Assembly: GCF_026340465.1 (NCBI RefSeq)
Contig: NZ_JAPEPC010000001.1
Location: forward strand, 6,248,501 to 6,312,500
Reading direction: 5' to 3'
DNA: 64,000 nt
From: Streptomyces sp. NBC_01306
GTDB lineage: Bacteria; Actinomycetota; Actinomycetes; Streptomycetales; Streptomycetaceae
This document shows, piece by piece, positions 53,003 to 61,187 of the stretch (the stretch's first letter is position 1; each line of letters opens with the position of its first letter). Made by a program: the position numbers and the translations under genes. The notes under the pieces were generated by a model that ran no database searches, was not told where the DNA came from, and saw only the letters and a list, made by a program, of their open reading frames with translations.

Positions 53003-53977
53003 ATGACCCACACGACCCCGCCCGGCTGGTACCCGGACGCCGGCCTGCCCGCCACCGAGCGGTGGTGGGACGGCGCGGCCTGGACCGCGCACACCCGCCC
53101 GCTCGACGCCGTACCGCAGCAGCCGGGACCGCACCGGCCCGGATCGCACCAAGCCGTACCGCACGGCTTCGGTCCGCCGCCGCCCGCGCCGGCGGCCGGG
53201 CGCGGGCCCGGCGGGCTGCCGCGTGCGGTGCCGATCGCCGTCGGCGCGGTGGTCGCCGTCGCCCTGGCCGTGACGGTGGTGGTCACCGTGGTCAACAGCG
53301 GCGGTCACGGCAGAACGGCGCACTCCCCGTCCGCCACCGGCGTGCCCGCCTCGCACCAGGCCACGGCCGCCGGGACACACGGCCCGAACACCGCCGCGCC
53401 GCCGACCGACGACCCCTCGCTGCTCGTCGACGAGCTGAACGGCATCACCCTGCCGGTCCCGGCCGGCTGGGAGAAGCCGACGAGCACGGTCGATGACGTG
53501 ACGACCATGCGGACCAGCCACTCCTACGAGTGCCCCGGCGACTCGGCCTCGTTCTGCTACCACGGCACGGTGACCTCACGCACCGCCGACGAGACCGAAC
53601 TCCCCTCGGCGGAGGCCGTGGCCAAGGCGGACATCAAGGACGCCGCCGACAGCTCGTACGACAGGGATCTCGTCGGAGATCTCAACTACGACGGCATCAC
53701 CTCGCACACCCGGCTCAAGTCCCAGTCCGTGGTGGTCGCGGGCCGCACCGGCTATCTGGTGCGCTGGCGGGTCAGGACCGGTGCGGGGCCCGGCGGTTAC
53801 GTGCAGACCGTCGCCTTCCCGTCGTCGCTCGGCTCCGAGTCGATGGTGGTGGTGCGCTTCGCCTTCGACGCCGGGCCGGACGGACCGCCGCTGGGCGGCA
53901 TGGACACCATCACCAGCGGGATCCGGCCCATCGGCGATGCCACCAGCGGCGGGGTGGGCAGCAGGATCGGTCACTGA
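53003..53977 (+). CDS. DUF2510 membrane-anchored protein
   Basis: A 324-aa protein. The N-terminal DUF2510 motif PPGWYPDAGLPATERWWDGAAW occupies residues 6-28. A Pro/His-rich cytoplasmic linker leads to one transmembrane helix (about 75-97). The extracytoplasmic domain of about 220 residues has no recognised fold; two Cys in SYECPGDSASFCYHG could form a disulfide. ATG 53003. Such proteins are common in streptomycetes, with unknown function. Confidence 0.8.
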   Translation: MTHTTPPGWYPDAGLPATERWWDGAAWTAHTRPLDAVPQQPGPHRPGSHQAVPHGFGPPPPAPAAGRGPGGLPRAVPIAVGAVVAVALAVTVVVTVVNSGGHGRTAHSPSATGVPASHQATAAGTHGPNTAAPPTDDPSLLVDELNGITLPVPAGWEKPTSTVDDVTTMRTSHSYECPGDSASFCYHGTVTSRTADETELPSAEAVAKADIKDAADSSYDRDLVGDLNYDGITSHTRLKSQSVVVAGRTGYLVRWRVRTGAGPGGYVQTVAFPSSLGSESMVVVRFAFDAGPDGPPLGGMDTITSGIRPIGDATSGGVGSRIGH

Positions 53978-54057
53978 CGCCCCCTCAGGCCGGAGCGGGA
54001 ACCAGGGAGTCAGGGAATCACGGAGAGAAGAGGGCAACGGGGCGCCGGGTCGGGGAG

Positions 54058-55260
54058 CTACAGGAAGGTGTGCCCCTCACCGCGGTACGTCGGCGCGGTC
54101 CCGGTCACCCGGTCCCCCTCGATCAGCTGCAGCGCGTCGAACCGCTCGCACAGCTCGCCCGACTTCGCGTGCCGGAACCACACCTTGTCACCGATGAGCA
54201 GATCGTCGGCGGGTGAGCCCAGCAGGGGTGTCTGGACCTCGCCCGGCCCCTCCTGCGGGTCGTAGCGAAGGCCCTCCGGAAGGTACGGGACGGGCAGCCG
54301 GTCCGCCCCCGCCGCGCCCGACGCGGGGTAGCCGCCGCCGAGCACGGTCACCACGCCCACGCCCGGCCTGCGCACCACCGGCATGGCGAAGAGGGCCGCC
54401 GGACGCCCGGTGAAAGAGGTGTAGTTGTCGAAGAGCCGCGGCACATAGAGGCCGGAACCCGCCGCGATCTCGGTCACCGCGGCCTCGGCCGCCGTGTGCT
54501 GGACGCTGCCCGTCCCACCGCCGTTCACGAACTCCAGGTCGGGCGCCACCGCCCGCACCGCCCGCACCACGGCGGCCCGCCGGGCCGCCAGCTCCCTGCG
54601 GGCCGCCGACTGCATCAGCCGCACCGCGCGGGAGCGCAGCGGCCGTCCGGCCACCGAGTCGCCGACCCCGGCGATATGGCCCTCGTACGCCATGAGGCCC
54701 ACCAGCCGGAACCCCGGACGGCGCGCCACCGACCTTGCCAGCTCGGCGAGTTGGGCGGGCTCGCGCAGCGGCGACCTGAGCGCCCCGATCCGTACCCGGC
54801 CGGCGAGCATCCGGAGCGAGGTGTCCAGCTCCAGGCAGACCCTGATCTCCTCGCGGCCGCCGGCCCGTGCGCGGTCGATCAGCTCCAGCTGGGCCGGATC
54901 GTCCACCATGACGGTCACGGCGGCGGCGAGCTTGGGGTCGCCGGCCAGCTCGGCGTAGCCACCGCGGTCGGCCGACGGGTACGCGAGGAGCACGTCGTCG
55001 AAGCCCGAACGCGCCAGCCACAGCGACTCCGCCAGGGTGAAGGACATCAGTCCCTCGAACCCGTCCCGCTCCAGCACCCGTTCCAGGAGCGCCCGGCAGC
55101 GTACGGACTTGCTGGCCACCCGGATCGGTTTGCCCGCCGCGCGGCGGACCAGGTCGTCGGCGTTGGCGTCGAAGGCTTCGAGATCGACGATCGCCAGCGG
55201 GGCATCGAGAGCGGCGGTGGCCCGGTCGTACCGGGTCCGGTCAGCAGCACGGGGCGTCAT
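54058..55260 (-). CDS. PLP-dependent amino-acid deaminase/aldolase (alanine-racemase N-terminal fold)
   Basis: Fold-type III PLP enzyme (400 aa), similar to D-threonine aldolase/D-serine dehydratase-like proteins. The PLP lysine is expected in IRVASKSVRCRALLE (about residue 50). EIRVCLELDTSLRM and FVNGGGTGSVQHTA follow. The C-terminal region (LLIGDKVWFRHAKSGELCERFD) matches the metal-binding D-threonine-aldolase-like domain. The ATG at 55260 is chosen because the frame's continuation to 55701 runs antisense through a low-complexity region. Substrate uncertain. Confidence 0.85.
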   Translation of the reverse strand: MTPRAADRTRYDRATAALDAPLAIVDLEAFDANADDLVRRAAGKPIRVASKSVRCRALLERVLERDGFEGLMSFTLAESLWLARSGFDDVLLAYPSADRGGYAELAGDPKLAAAVTVMVDDPAQLELIDRARAGGREEIRVCLELDTSLRMLAGRVRIGALRSPLREPAQLAELARSVARRPGFRLVGLMAYEGHIAGVGDSVAGRPLRSRAVRLMQSAARRELAARRAAVVRAVRAVAPDLEFVNGGGTGSVQHTAAEAAVTEIAAGSGLYVPRLFDNYTSFTGRPAALFAMPVVRRPGVGVVTVLGGGYPASGAAGADRLPVPYLPEGLRYDPQEGPGEVQTPLLGSPADDLLIGDKVWFRHAKSGELCERFDALQLIEGDRVTGTAPTYRGEGHTFL

Positions 55261-55418
55261 GGCCGAAGCCTGCCAGACATGAATACCGGAGGGTAGGGGG
55301 ATGTTCTGGGCAGATGCCCCGTGCGTACCGTCCGGTTCCCGCAGGTCCCGTGCCAGCCCGTAGAGTGACCGACGGACCCGCCAGGAAGGCGAATTCGGGC
55401 GGACGCACAGGGGGGCGG

Positions 55419-56678
55419 ATGAGTACCGAGGCGCGACGTGCCCCCTTCCCGTCCTTCCCGCCCCGCCCGAAGGAACCGCCGCCCGCGCGGACCGGCACGG
55501 GGGAGCCCCCGGCAGAGACCCCCACCGAGACGACCACCCGGCTGCGCCCGGTCGTCGAATCGCCCGCACCCGCAACATCCGCAGTACCTGCACCCGCAGC
55601 ATCGGCAGTATCCGCTGCATCGTCCGCATCCCAGGAATCCGCGGCATCGTCCGCAGCATCTCCTGAGTCTCCCGAACCGCCCGGCACGTCAGCCGGTTCA
55701 CGGGCCGGAACGTCCGCCCCGCGGTCCGGCGTCCCGCCCCGGCCCACCACCGCGCCGCCGGCCTACCCGCCCCGGCCTCCGGTGCCCCCGGCCACCCGCC
55801 GCCGTCCGGTCGGCGCCGTCGATCTCACCCCGCGGCCGGGCGCGGGCGGCCCGGCGATCCGTACACAGCCGCATCCGGTCGCCGACGAGACGCCGGTGGA
55901 GACGACCACCCGGCTGCGGCCCGTTCCGGCCCGGCACCCCGCCAGGGCCGCGGCGGCCGCGGCCTGTGTGGTCCTCGGGCTCGGACTGCTCGGCGGCGCG
56001 GCCGCCGGGAGCATGCTGAGCGGTGACAGCGCGGCGGCCGGCCCCAGCGACGGGTTCACCGCATCGCGCGGCCTGTGGCACAGCACCCCTGTCGACACCC
56101 TCTTCCCCCCGACGCTCAAGGGCATCGGCGCGGGCCCCGGCGGTGCCGACCGCACCTGGACCAGGGTGGGTGTCGCGCCGGACAGCACGTGCACGGGCCG
56201 GCTCGACCCCATGCTGCTGCGGGCGCTCCAGCCGGTGGGCTGCACCAGGATGGTGCGCGCGACGTACACCGACGCCACCAGCAGCAGCGTGACCACGGTC
56301 GGGATGGTCTTCACGGAGGCGGACCCGGCGGCGATGTCCGCCCTGCACAAGAGGTTCGCGGCCGAGGGGCTCGACCGGCGCACCGATCTGATGCCCGGCA
56401 CCTACCCGGTGAAGTCCACCGACGCCGCCTCCTTCGGCGACCGGCAGCGGGCGAGCTGGACGGTGAGCATCCTGACGGACGCGCCGGTGGTCATGTACGC
56501 GGTCTCGGGGTTCGCCGACGGGCGGACGGTCACCGATCCGCAGCCCGCCGCCGTGGCCATGGAGGAGTCGCAGACAACGGCCGCGGCCCAGGCGGGACTC
56601 GGCCACGAGGCCAAGGGCGTCGAGGAGCGGGTCGAGCGGGCGCTGCGCAAGAACGTCGCCGCGGCGGAGAAGCCCTGA
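55419..56678 (+). CDS. Proline/alanine-rich single-pass membrane protein
   Basis: A 419-aa protein with a long disordered cytoplasmic N-terminus (1 to about 185), rich in Pro, Ala, Ser and Thr. It includes two copies of VETTTRLRPV/TETTTRLRPV (about residues 43 and 165). The DNA between 55567 and 55690 is a degenerate GCATCCGCA microrepeat coding Ser/Ala. One transmembrane helix lies near 188-212. The exported C-terminal domain of about 200 residues has two Cys. It is followed directly by a mycosin gene, so a role near type VII secretion is possible. ATG 55419. Confidence 0.75.
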   Translation: MSTEARRAPFPSFPPRPKEPPPARTGTGEPPAETPTETTTRLRPVVESPAPATSAVPAPAASAVSAASSASQESAASSAASPESPEPPGTSAGSRAGTSAPRSGVPPRPTTAPPAYPPRPPVPPATRRRPVGAVDLTPRPGAGGPAIRTQPHPVADETPVETTTRLRPVPARHPARAAAAAACVVLGLGLLGGAAAGSMLSGDSAAAGPSDGFTASRGLWHSTPVDTLFPPTLKGIGAGPGGADRTWTRVGVAPDSTCTGRLDPMLLRALQPVGCTRMVRATYTDATSSSVTTVGMVFTEADPAAMSALHKRFAAEGLDRRTDLMPGTYPVKSTDAASFGDRQRASWTVSILTDAPVVMYAVSGFADGRTVTDPQPAAVAMEESQTTAAAQAGLGHEAKGVEERVERALRKNVAAAEKP

Positions 56679-56780
56679 ACCGCAACCGACCAGGAAGCCC
56701 TGAACCGCAACGGACGGGCAGCCCTGACCCGCAACCGGGCGGGAATCCCTGACCGCACAGCGAAGCCCCGAACCGCACGG
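56671..56780 (+). repeat. Tandem repeats between the proline-rich protein and mycosin genes
   Basis: Five imperfect units of about 20-25 bp (AGCCCTGAACCGCAAC and variants) begin at the stop codon of the upstream gene and run to the mycosin ribosome-binding site. The same unit family occurs at 46186-46260. Confidence 0.7.
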
Positions 56781-56790
56781 AGGAGCACCG

Positions 56791-57999
56791 ATGAGACGCC
56801 GAGGACCGACCGTACTCACGGCCGTGCTGGCCGCCGCGGCCCTCACCGTGCTGCCCGCCGCGCCCGCGAGCGCCGACTCCATCCGCGCCCAGCAGTGGGA
56901 ACTGGCCGCCATGCACACCCAGCAGGCCTGGCGTACGACCAAGGGCCGGGGCGTCACGGTCGCCGTGCTCGACACCGGAGTCGACAGCGCCAACCCCGAT
57001 CTCACGGGGCAGGTGCTGCCCGACAAGGACCTGATCGGCTTCGGAGCGAAGCGCGGCGACCGGTCCTGGGCCCGGCACGGCACCGCGATGGCGGGCATCA
57101 TCGCCGGACACGGCCACGGCCCCGGCCATGTGGACGGCGTCCTGGGCATCGCACCCGAGGCGCACATCCTGCCGGTCCGGGTGATCCTCGAAGGCAGCGA
57201 CCCGGCGATCAAGAAGGCCCGTGCCTCGCGAGGCGGCGCCCTGGCCACCGGTATCCGCTGGGCGGCCGACCACCACGCCGATGTCATCAACCTCTCCCTC
57301 GGTGACGACAGCGCGTCCGCCCGCCCGGAGCCCGGCCAGGACTCCGCCGTCCAGTACGCCCTCTCCAAGGGCTCGGTCGTCGTCGCGTCGGCGGGCAACG
57401 GCGGCGAGGACGGGGACCACATCTCCTACCCGGCCGCCTACCCGGGCGTGATCGCGGTGACCGCCGTCGACCGGTACGGCACCCATGCCTCCTTCTCCAC
57501 CCGCCGCTGGTACGCCACGGTCAGCGCCCCCGGCGTCGACGTCGTGATCGCCGACCCCGACCGCAAGTACTACGAGGGCTGGGGCACCAGCGCGGCGTCC
57601 GCGTTCGTCTCGGGCGCGGTCGCGCTGGTGCGGGCCGCGTACCCGGACCTCACTCCGGCACAGATCAAGAAGCTGCTCATGGACACCGCCCGGGACGCCC
57701 CGCAGGGCGGCCGCGACGACTCCCGCGGTTACGGCATGGTCGACCCCGCGGCCGCGCTCGCGGCGGCGGCGAAGCTCGCCCCGGCGCAGATCCGTACGGA
57801 GGCCGCCGGTTACGGGAAGAAGTACTTCGGGCCGGGCCCCGACGCGGAGCCGGGCGGCGGAGACGCCGGTGTCTGGGTCGTCCCGCTCGCGGGCGGCGCG
57901 GGGGTGCTGCTGCTGGCCGGCGCCCTGGTGCTGTGGCGCCGGGGACCGTCCAGGACCCCGCGCGGCGCCGGATTCAGCCGGTTCCGCCGGTCGCTGTGA
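56791..57999 (+). CDS. Mycosin-type subtilisin protease (S8 family)
   Basis: Membrane-anchored serine protease (402 aa) resembling MycP of type VII secretion. A signal peptide (1-28) precedes the catalytic triad: D61 (AVLDTGVD), H96 (RHGTAMAGIIAG) and S267 (GTSAASAFVSG), with the oxyanion Asn in SAGNGGED. A C-terminal transmembrane helix (about 366-388) is followed by a basic tail. ATG 56791 after GGAGGAG. No EccB-E or WXG100 genes are in the window. Its 3' end overlaps the convergent hydrolase by 26 bp. Confidence 0.9.
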   Translation: MRRRGPTVLTAVLAAAALTVLPAAPASADSIRAQQWELAAMHTQQAWRTTKGRGVTVAVLDTGVDSANPDLTGQVLPDKDLIGFGAKRGDRSWARHGTAMAGIIAGHGHGPGHVDGVLGIAPEAHILPVRVILEGSDPAIKKARASRGGALATGIRWAADHHADVINLSLGDDSASARPEPGQDSAVQYALSKGSVVVASAGNGGEDGDHISYPAAYPGVIAVTAVDRYGTHASFSTRRWYATVSAPGVDVVIADPDRKYYEGWGTSAASAFVSGAVALVRAAYPDLTPAQIKKLLMDTARDAPQGGRDDSRGYGMVDPAAALAAAAKLAPAQIRTEAAGYGKKYFGPGPDAEPGGGDAGVWVVPLAGGAGVLLLAGALVLWRRGPSRTPRGAGFSRFRRSL

Positions 58000-58684
58000 C
58001 GGCGGCCCGCGCCGCCGCCCCGGTGACCGCGATCCCCGCCGGCAGGGTCGTGTGCCCCTCGGAGAGCACGGCGATCAGCCGGCCGCCGGCCCCCGTGGTC
58101 ACCAGCCCGATGCTGTTGACGGTCCAGCGGGCGGCGGAGCCGCGCGGGAGCCAGCCGTTCTTCAGCGCCCAGCTGCTCCCCGCCGCCGAGACGCCCCACG
58201 CCTGACCGGGCACCACCTGCGCCATCAGCGCCGTGAGGACGCGGCGCGAGGCCGGTGCCAGCTCGGAATCAGTGCCGAACACCGCCCGCAACAGGGCCAG
58301 TTGATCCCCGGCGGTGGTCCGGGTCAGACCCCACTCGCCGTTGGCGCCGCCCCGGGTGCGGGTGAGCCCGAGCCGCCGGACACCCGAGTCGAACCCCCGC
58401 GCACCGCCGATCGTCTTCCACAGTGCGGTGGCCGACGCGTTGTCGCTGTGCTCGATCATCGGCGCGGCGAGAGCCAGCTCCGGGGCGCCGGGACCGCGAC
58501 CGGCGTCCTGCGCCCGCAGCAGCAGCGTCGCCAGGATGCCCACCTTCACGATGCTGGCCGTGTGGTAACTGCCGTTCCCGTACGCGGCGGTGGCGCCGGT
58601 CGCCGTGTCGAGCACCGCGACCGACAGCGAGGCGCCCCCGGCGACGGAACGCAGCGCACGGGCCAGTACCGCGTCCGGATCCAC
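57974..58684 (-). CDS. Class A beta-lactamase-fold serine hydrolase
   Basis: A 236-aa protein of the beta-lactamase/penicillin-binding superfamily. SxxK is TASIVK (S44, K47), the second motif is SDN (S80-N82), and the third is KNG (K175-G177) rather than KTG. No signal peptide is seen from the GTG start at 58684, so it is either cytoplasmic or the true start is upstream. The Glu166 region typical of real beta-lactamases is not evident, so hydrolysis of penicillins should not be assumed. Confidence 0.78.
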   Translation of the reverse strand: MDPDAVLARALRSVAGGASLSVAVLDTATGATAAYGNGSYHTASIVKVGILATLLLRAQDAGRGPGAPELALAAPMIEHSDNASATALWKTIGGARGFDSGVRRLGLTRTRGGANGEWGLTRTTAGDQLALLRAVFGTDSELAPASRRVLTALMAQVVPGQAWGVSAAGSSWALKNGWLPRGSAARWTVNSIGLVTTGAGGRLIAVLSEGHTTLPAGIAVTGAAARAAVTATGGTG

Positions 58685-58806
58685 TTCGGCCCTCCCGGCG
58701 CTGCCCGCCTGCGCCCGCCGCGGCGGCGACGGGCGACGCCGACGATACGGCTGTGCGGGCCCGGCCCGGCAGCCGGCCGCGGCGCCGCGGCGGATAGGGT
58801 CGGGGC

Positions 58807-59532
58807 GTGGCGCTCAAGAACATTCCGGACTCCGGATTCTCCGACGACGACGGCACCGCCGACCCCCGGCTGACCGCGGCTCTCGCCGACTGGTCGCAGG
58901 ACAGGGCGGCCGAGCCGAAGGTGCTCGAAGCCCTCAAGGACGCCCGGCTGCTGGTGCCGGTCGTCGCGATGCTGGGGGAGGCCGAGACGGGCGAGGACGG
59001 GCTGCGCCGCGAGAAGTCCAGCGACATGGCGGTCCCGACGCTCCAGGCCGGTGACCGCAGGGCGCTCCCGGCCTTCACGTCGACCGCGTCGCTGGCCCGC
59101 TGGGACCCGCAGGCCCGCCCGGTCGCCGTACCGCTGCACCAGGCGCTCCAGGCCGCCGCCCATGAGCGCGCCGACACCCTCGTACTCGATCTGGCGGGCC
59201 CCGTTCCGTACGAGCTCAAGGGCGGTGCGCTGCTCGCCCTCGCCGAGGGGCGCACCAGCGCAGACCCGCTGGACGACCCGGCTGTGGTGGAGGCGGTGCG
59301 CGACGTCGTGGCCGCGCACCCGGCGGTGGTCCGCGCCCACCTCGGCCCCGGCCGGGCCGACGGCACCCTGGCGCTGGTCCTCGCACCCGGTGCCGACCAG
59401 TCGGCCGCCACCGCCGTCGCCACGGATCTGGCCGCCCACGAGGTGCTCAGGGCCCGGCTGGTACGGGGCCTCGATCTGGCCCTGCTGCCCGCCGGGGCAC
59501 CGGCTCCGAACACGCCGCTCTTCGCGCGCTGA
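58807..59532 (+). CDS. SseB family protein
   Basis: A 241-aa cytoplasmic protein with an N-terminal SseB domain (about 15-130). ALKDARLLVPVVAMLGE and LQAGDRRALPAFTSTASLARW are typical. A C-terminal SseB-C-like part follows. The start is a GTG at 58807 (MALKNIPDSGF). Widespread in actinobacteria with no established role; it lies before the aquaporin gene but has its own spacing of 88 bp. Confidence 0.85.
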   Translation: MALKNIPDSGFSDDDGTADPRLTAALADWSQDRAAEPKVLEALKDARLLVPVVAMLGEAETGEDGLRREKSSDMAVPTLQAGDRRALPAFTSTASLARWDPQARPVAVPLHQALQAAAHERADTLVLDLAGPVPYELKGGALLALAEGRTSADPLDDPAVVEAVRDVVAAHPAVVRAHLGPGRADGTLALVLAPGADQSAATAVATDLAAHEVLRARLVRGLDLALLPAGAPAPNTPLFAR

Positions 59533-59620
59533 CCCGCGGCCCGGCGCCCCGAGAGGCAGTTCCGGCTCTTCCGACGAATAATTGCGGAGAAATCCGACAA
59601 TCTTCGTGAGGGTGTGAGCT

Positions 59621-60445
59621 ATGGAGACGGCGGAGACACGGAGGATTGCCGCGGAGTTCCTGGGAACTCTGCTGCTGGTGTTCATCGCGGTGGGATCCGT
59701 GGTGCTCGCCAGCGAGTACATCGGTGCCTTCGGCATCGCGCTCACGTTCGGCTTCACCATGCTGGCGCTGGCCTACTCGCTGGGCGCGATCTCGGGCTGC
59801 CACATCAACCCGGCCGTGACGCTGGGCATGCTGCTGGCCGAGCGCATCGATCTGCGCAGGGCGGTGGAGTACTGGATCGCGCAGTTCCTCGGCGCCATCG
59901 TCGGCGCCGCGCTGCTCTTCCTGCTCACCAAGCAGGTGCCGGGAATCAAGACCGACGGCCTGTTCGGCAGCAACGGGTACGGCAGCCGCTCGGCCGTCCA
60001 CATCAACCTGGGCGGCGCCTTCCTGGCGGAACTGGCGCTGACCTTCGTCTACGTCTTCGTCGTGCTGGCCGTGACCCACAAGGTGGCCGTCGTGGGCTTC
60101 GACGGCCTGCCCATCGGTCTGGCGCTCGCCGCGGTCCACCTGATCGGCATCCCGCTGACCGGTACCTCGGTGAACCCGGCGCGGAGCCTCGGGCCGGCCC
60201 TCTTCGCCGGTGGCGCCGCACTCTCCCAGCTGTGGCTCTTCATCGTGGCGCCGCTGGTCGGCGGGGCGCTCGCGGCCTACGCGCACCGGTTCACGCACCC
60301 TGTGGGGTTCACCGGCCACGAGGAGGGGGAACTGAACGGCGGCCCCGCCGGTGGCTCCCCCGCCGACGGCTCCCGGGGCGGTACCTCACGGACCGGCCCC
60401 CGGGGAACCTCGTGGATCCGGCGTGGGCCCCGCTCTCAGCCGTAG
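59621..60445 (+). CDS. Aquaporin, MIP family
   Basis: Water-selective-type channel (274 aa, about six membrane helices plus a polar C-terminal tail). Both pore motifs are canonical: HINPAVTLGML and SVNPARSLGPALF. The residue after the second NPA is R-S rather than the R-D of glycerol facilitators, favouring a water channel (AqpZ-like) distinct from GlpF at 2177-2953. ATG 59621. Its stop region overlaps the convergent DUF1844 gene by 10 bp. Confidence 0.9.
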   Translation: METAETRRIAAEFLGTLLLVFIAVGSVVLASEYIGAFGIALTFGFTMLALAYSLGAISGCHINPAVTLGMLLAERIDLRRAVEYWIAQFLGAIVGAALLFLLTKQVPGIKTDGLFGSNGYGSRSAVHINLGGAFLAELALTFVYVFVVLAVTHKVAVVGFDGLPIGLALAAVHLIGIPLTGTSVNPARSLGPALFAGGAALSQLWLFIVAPLVGGALAAYAHRFTHPVGFTGHEEGELNGGPAGGSPADGSRGGTSRTGPRGTSWIRRGPRSQP

Positions 60446-60801
60446 ACCGGCCCGGTGAACTTCTCACCGGGCCCGTCGCCCGGCTCGTCGGGCACGGCGG
60501 AAGCCTCGCGGAACGCCAGCTGGAGCGACTTTAGGCCGTCGCGCAGCGGGGCGGCGTGGAAGGAGCTGATCTCCGTGGCGCTCGCCGTGATCAGTCCGGC
60601 CAGCGCCTGGATCAGCTTCCGGGCCTCGTCAAGGTCCTTGTGCTTCTCGCCGTCCTCGGCCAGGCCCAGGTTGACGGCGGCCGAGCTCATCAGATGCACC
60701 GCGACCGTCGTGATCACCTCGACCGCGGGGACGTCCGCGATGTCACGGGTCATGGAGTCGAAGCCGGGGGCTTCTTCGGGGGTGGGGGTCGCGTCGCTCA
60801 T
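60436..60801 (-). CDS. DUF1844 family protein
   Basis: Small helical cytoplasmic protein (121 aa) of unknown function. DIADVPAVEVITTVAVHLMSSAAVNLGL and HKDLDEARKLIQALAGLI (quoted in part) are the DUF1844 core. The ATG at 60801 gives MSDATPTPEEAPGFD; the frame is open to 60978. DUF1844 genes lie divergently upstream of infC across the actinobacteria, so the 386-bp spacer contains both promoters. Confidence 0.85.
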   Translation of the reverse strand: MSDATPTPEEAPGFDSMTRDIADVPAVEVITTVAVHLMSSAAVNLGLAEDGEKHKDLDEARKLIQALAGLITASATEISSFHAAPLRDGLKSLQLAFREASAVPDEPGDGPGEKFTGPVYG

Positions 60802-61187
60802 GACGCACACGATATGCGGTGGTCCCGGTGGCCCCGCGCGGAGGCCGCCGCGCACCGGTTCGCCGCACCGGGTCCGGGGTGCTAACCTTGTGTAACGACC
60901 GGCCGGACACCTGTGTGCCCGGCCCGCAAGTGGAGGCTCCGATCTCCCACCTGACTGTCCTCCGGGACGGCGGGTCACCGGTCAGGCGGCGCCCATCGTT
61001 CCGTACGGACGATGGAAGCCACCCGATGTGCGCCCCGCGGCAAACGCGGCGGTGCTCCGGTATGTGAGGAGCTCCCGCCTGTGTCCCGTCCGGGGCGTTT
61101 TTCATGTTCCAGGTGCGGTTGGTCTGTCTAAACAGACGTTACGCGGCTGTCTGCCAGAGAGCCGTGTGGTGCTACCGAGGAGGATCC
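60802..61187 (+). promoter_or_regulatory. Long infC-rpmI-rplT leader with hairpins
   Basis: This 386-bp stretch has no gene. It contains several hairpins: CCATCGT/ACGATGG (60993-61015), a terminator-like structure (61031-61102) and a perfect GTCTGT/ACAGAC hairpin with CTAA loop (61122-61137). In other bacteria this operon is feedback-controlled by L20 or IF3 through its leader. The same logic is inferred here. Confidence 0.5.
61031..61102 (+). terminator. Candidate attenuator upstream of infC
   Basis: CGCCCCG (61031-61037) can pair with CGGGGCG (61091-61097), immediately followed by TTTTT (61098-61102). The enclosed 53 nt hold smaller stems. A true T tract is rare in this genome, and this one lies about 85 bp before infC. 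Confidence 0.5.

Noticed and set aside
55261..55701. N-terminal extension of the PLP enzyme with repeated Met-Arg motifs
   Set aside because: It is read antisense through the Ala/Ser microrepeat of the next gene. The family homology starts after the ATG at 55260.
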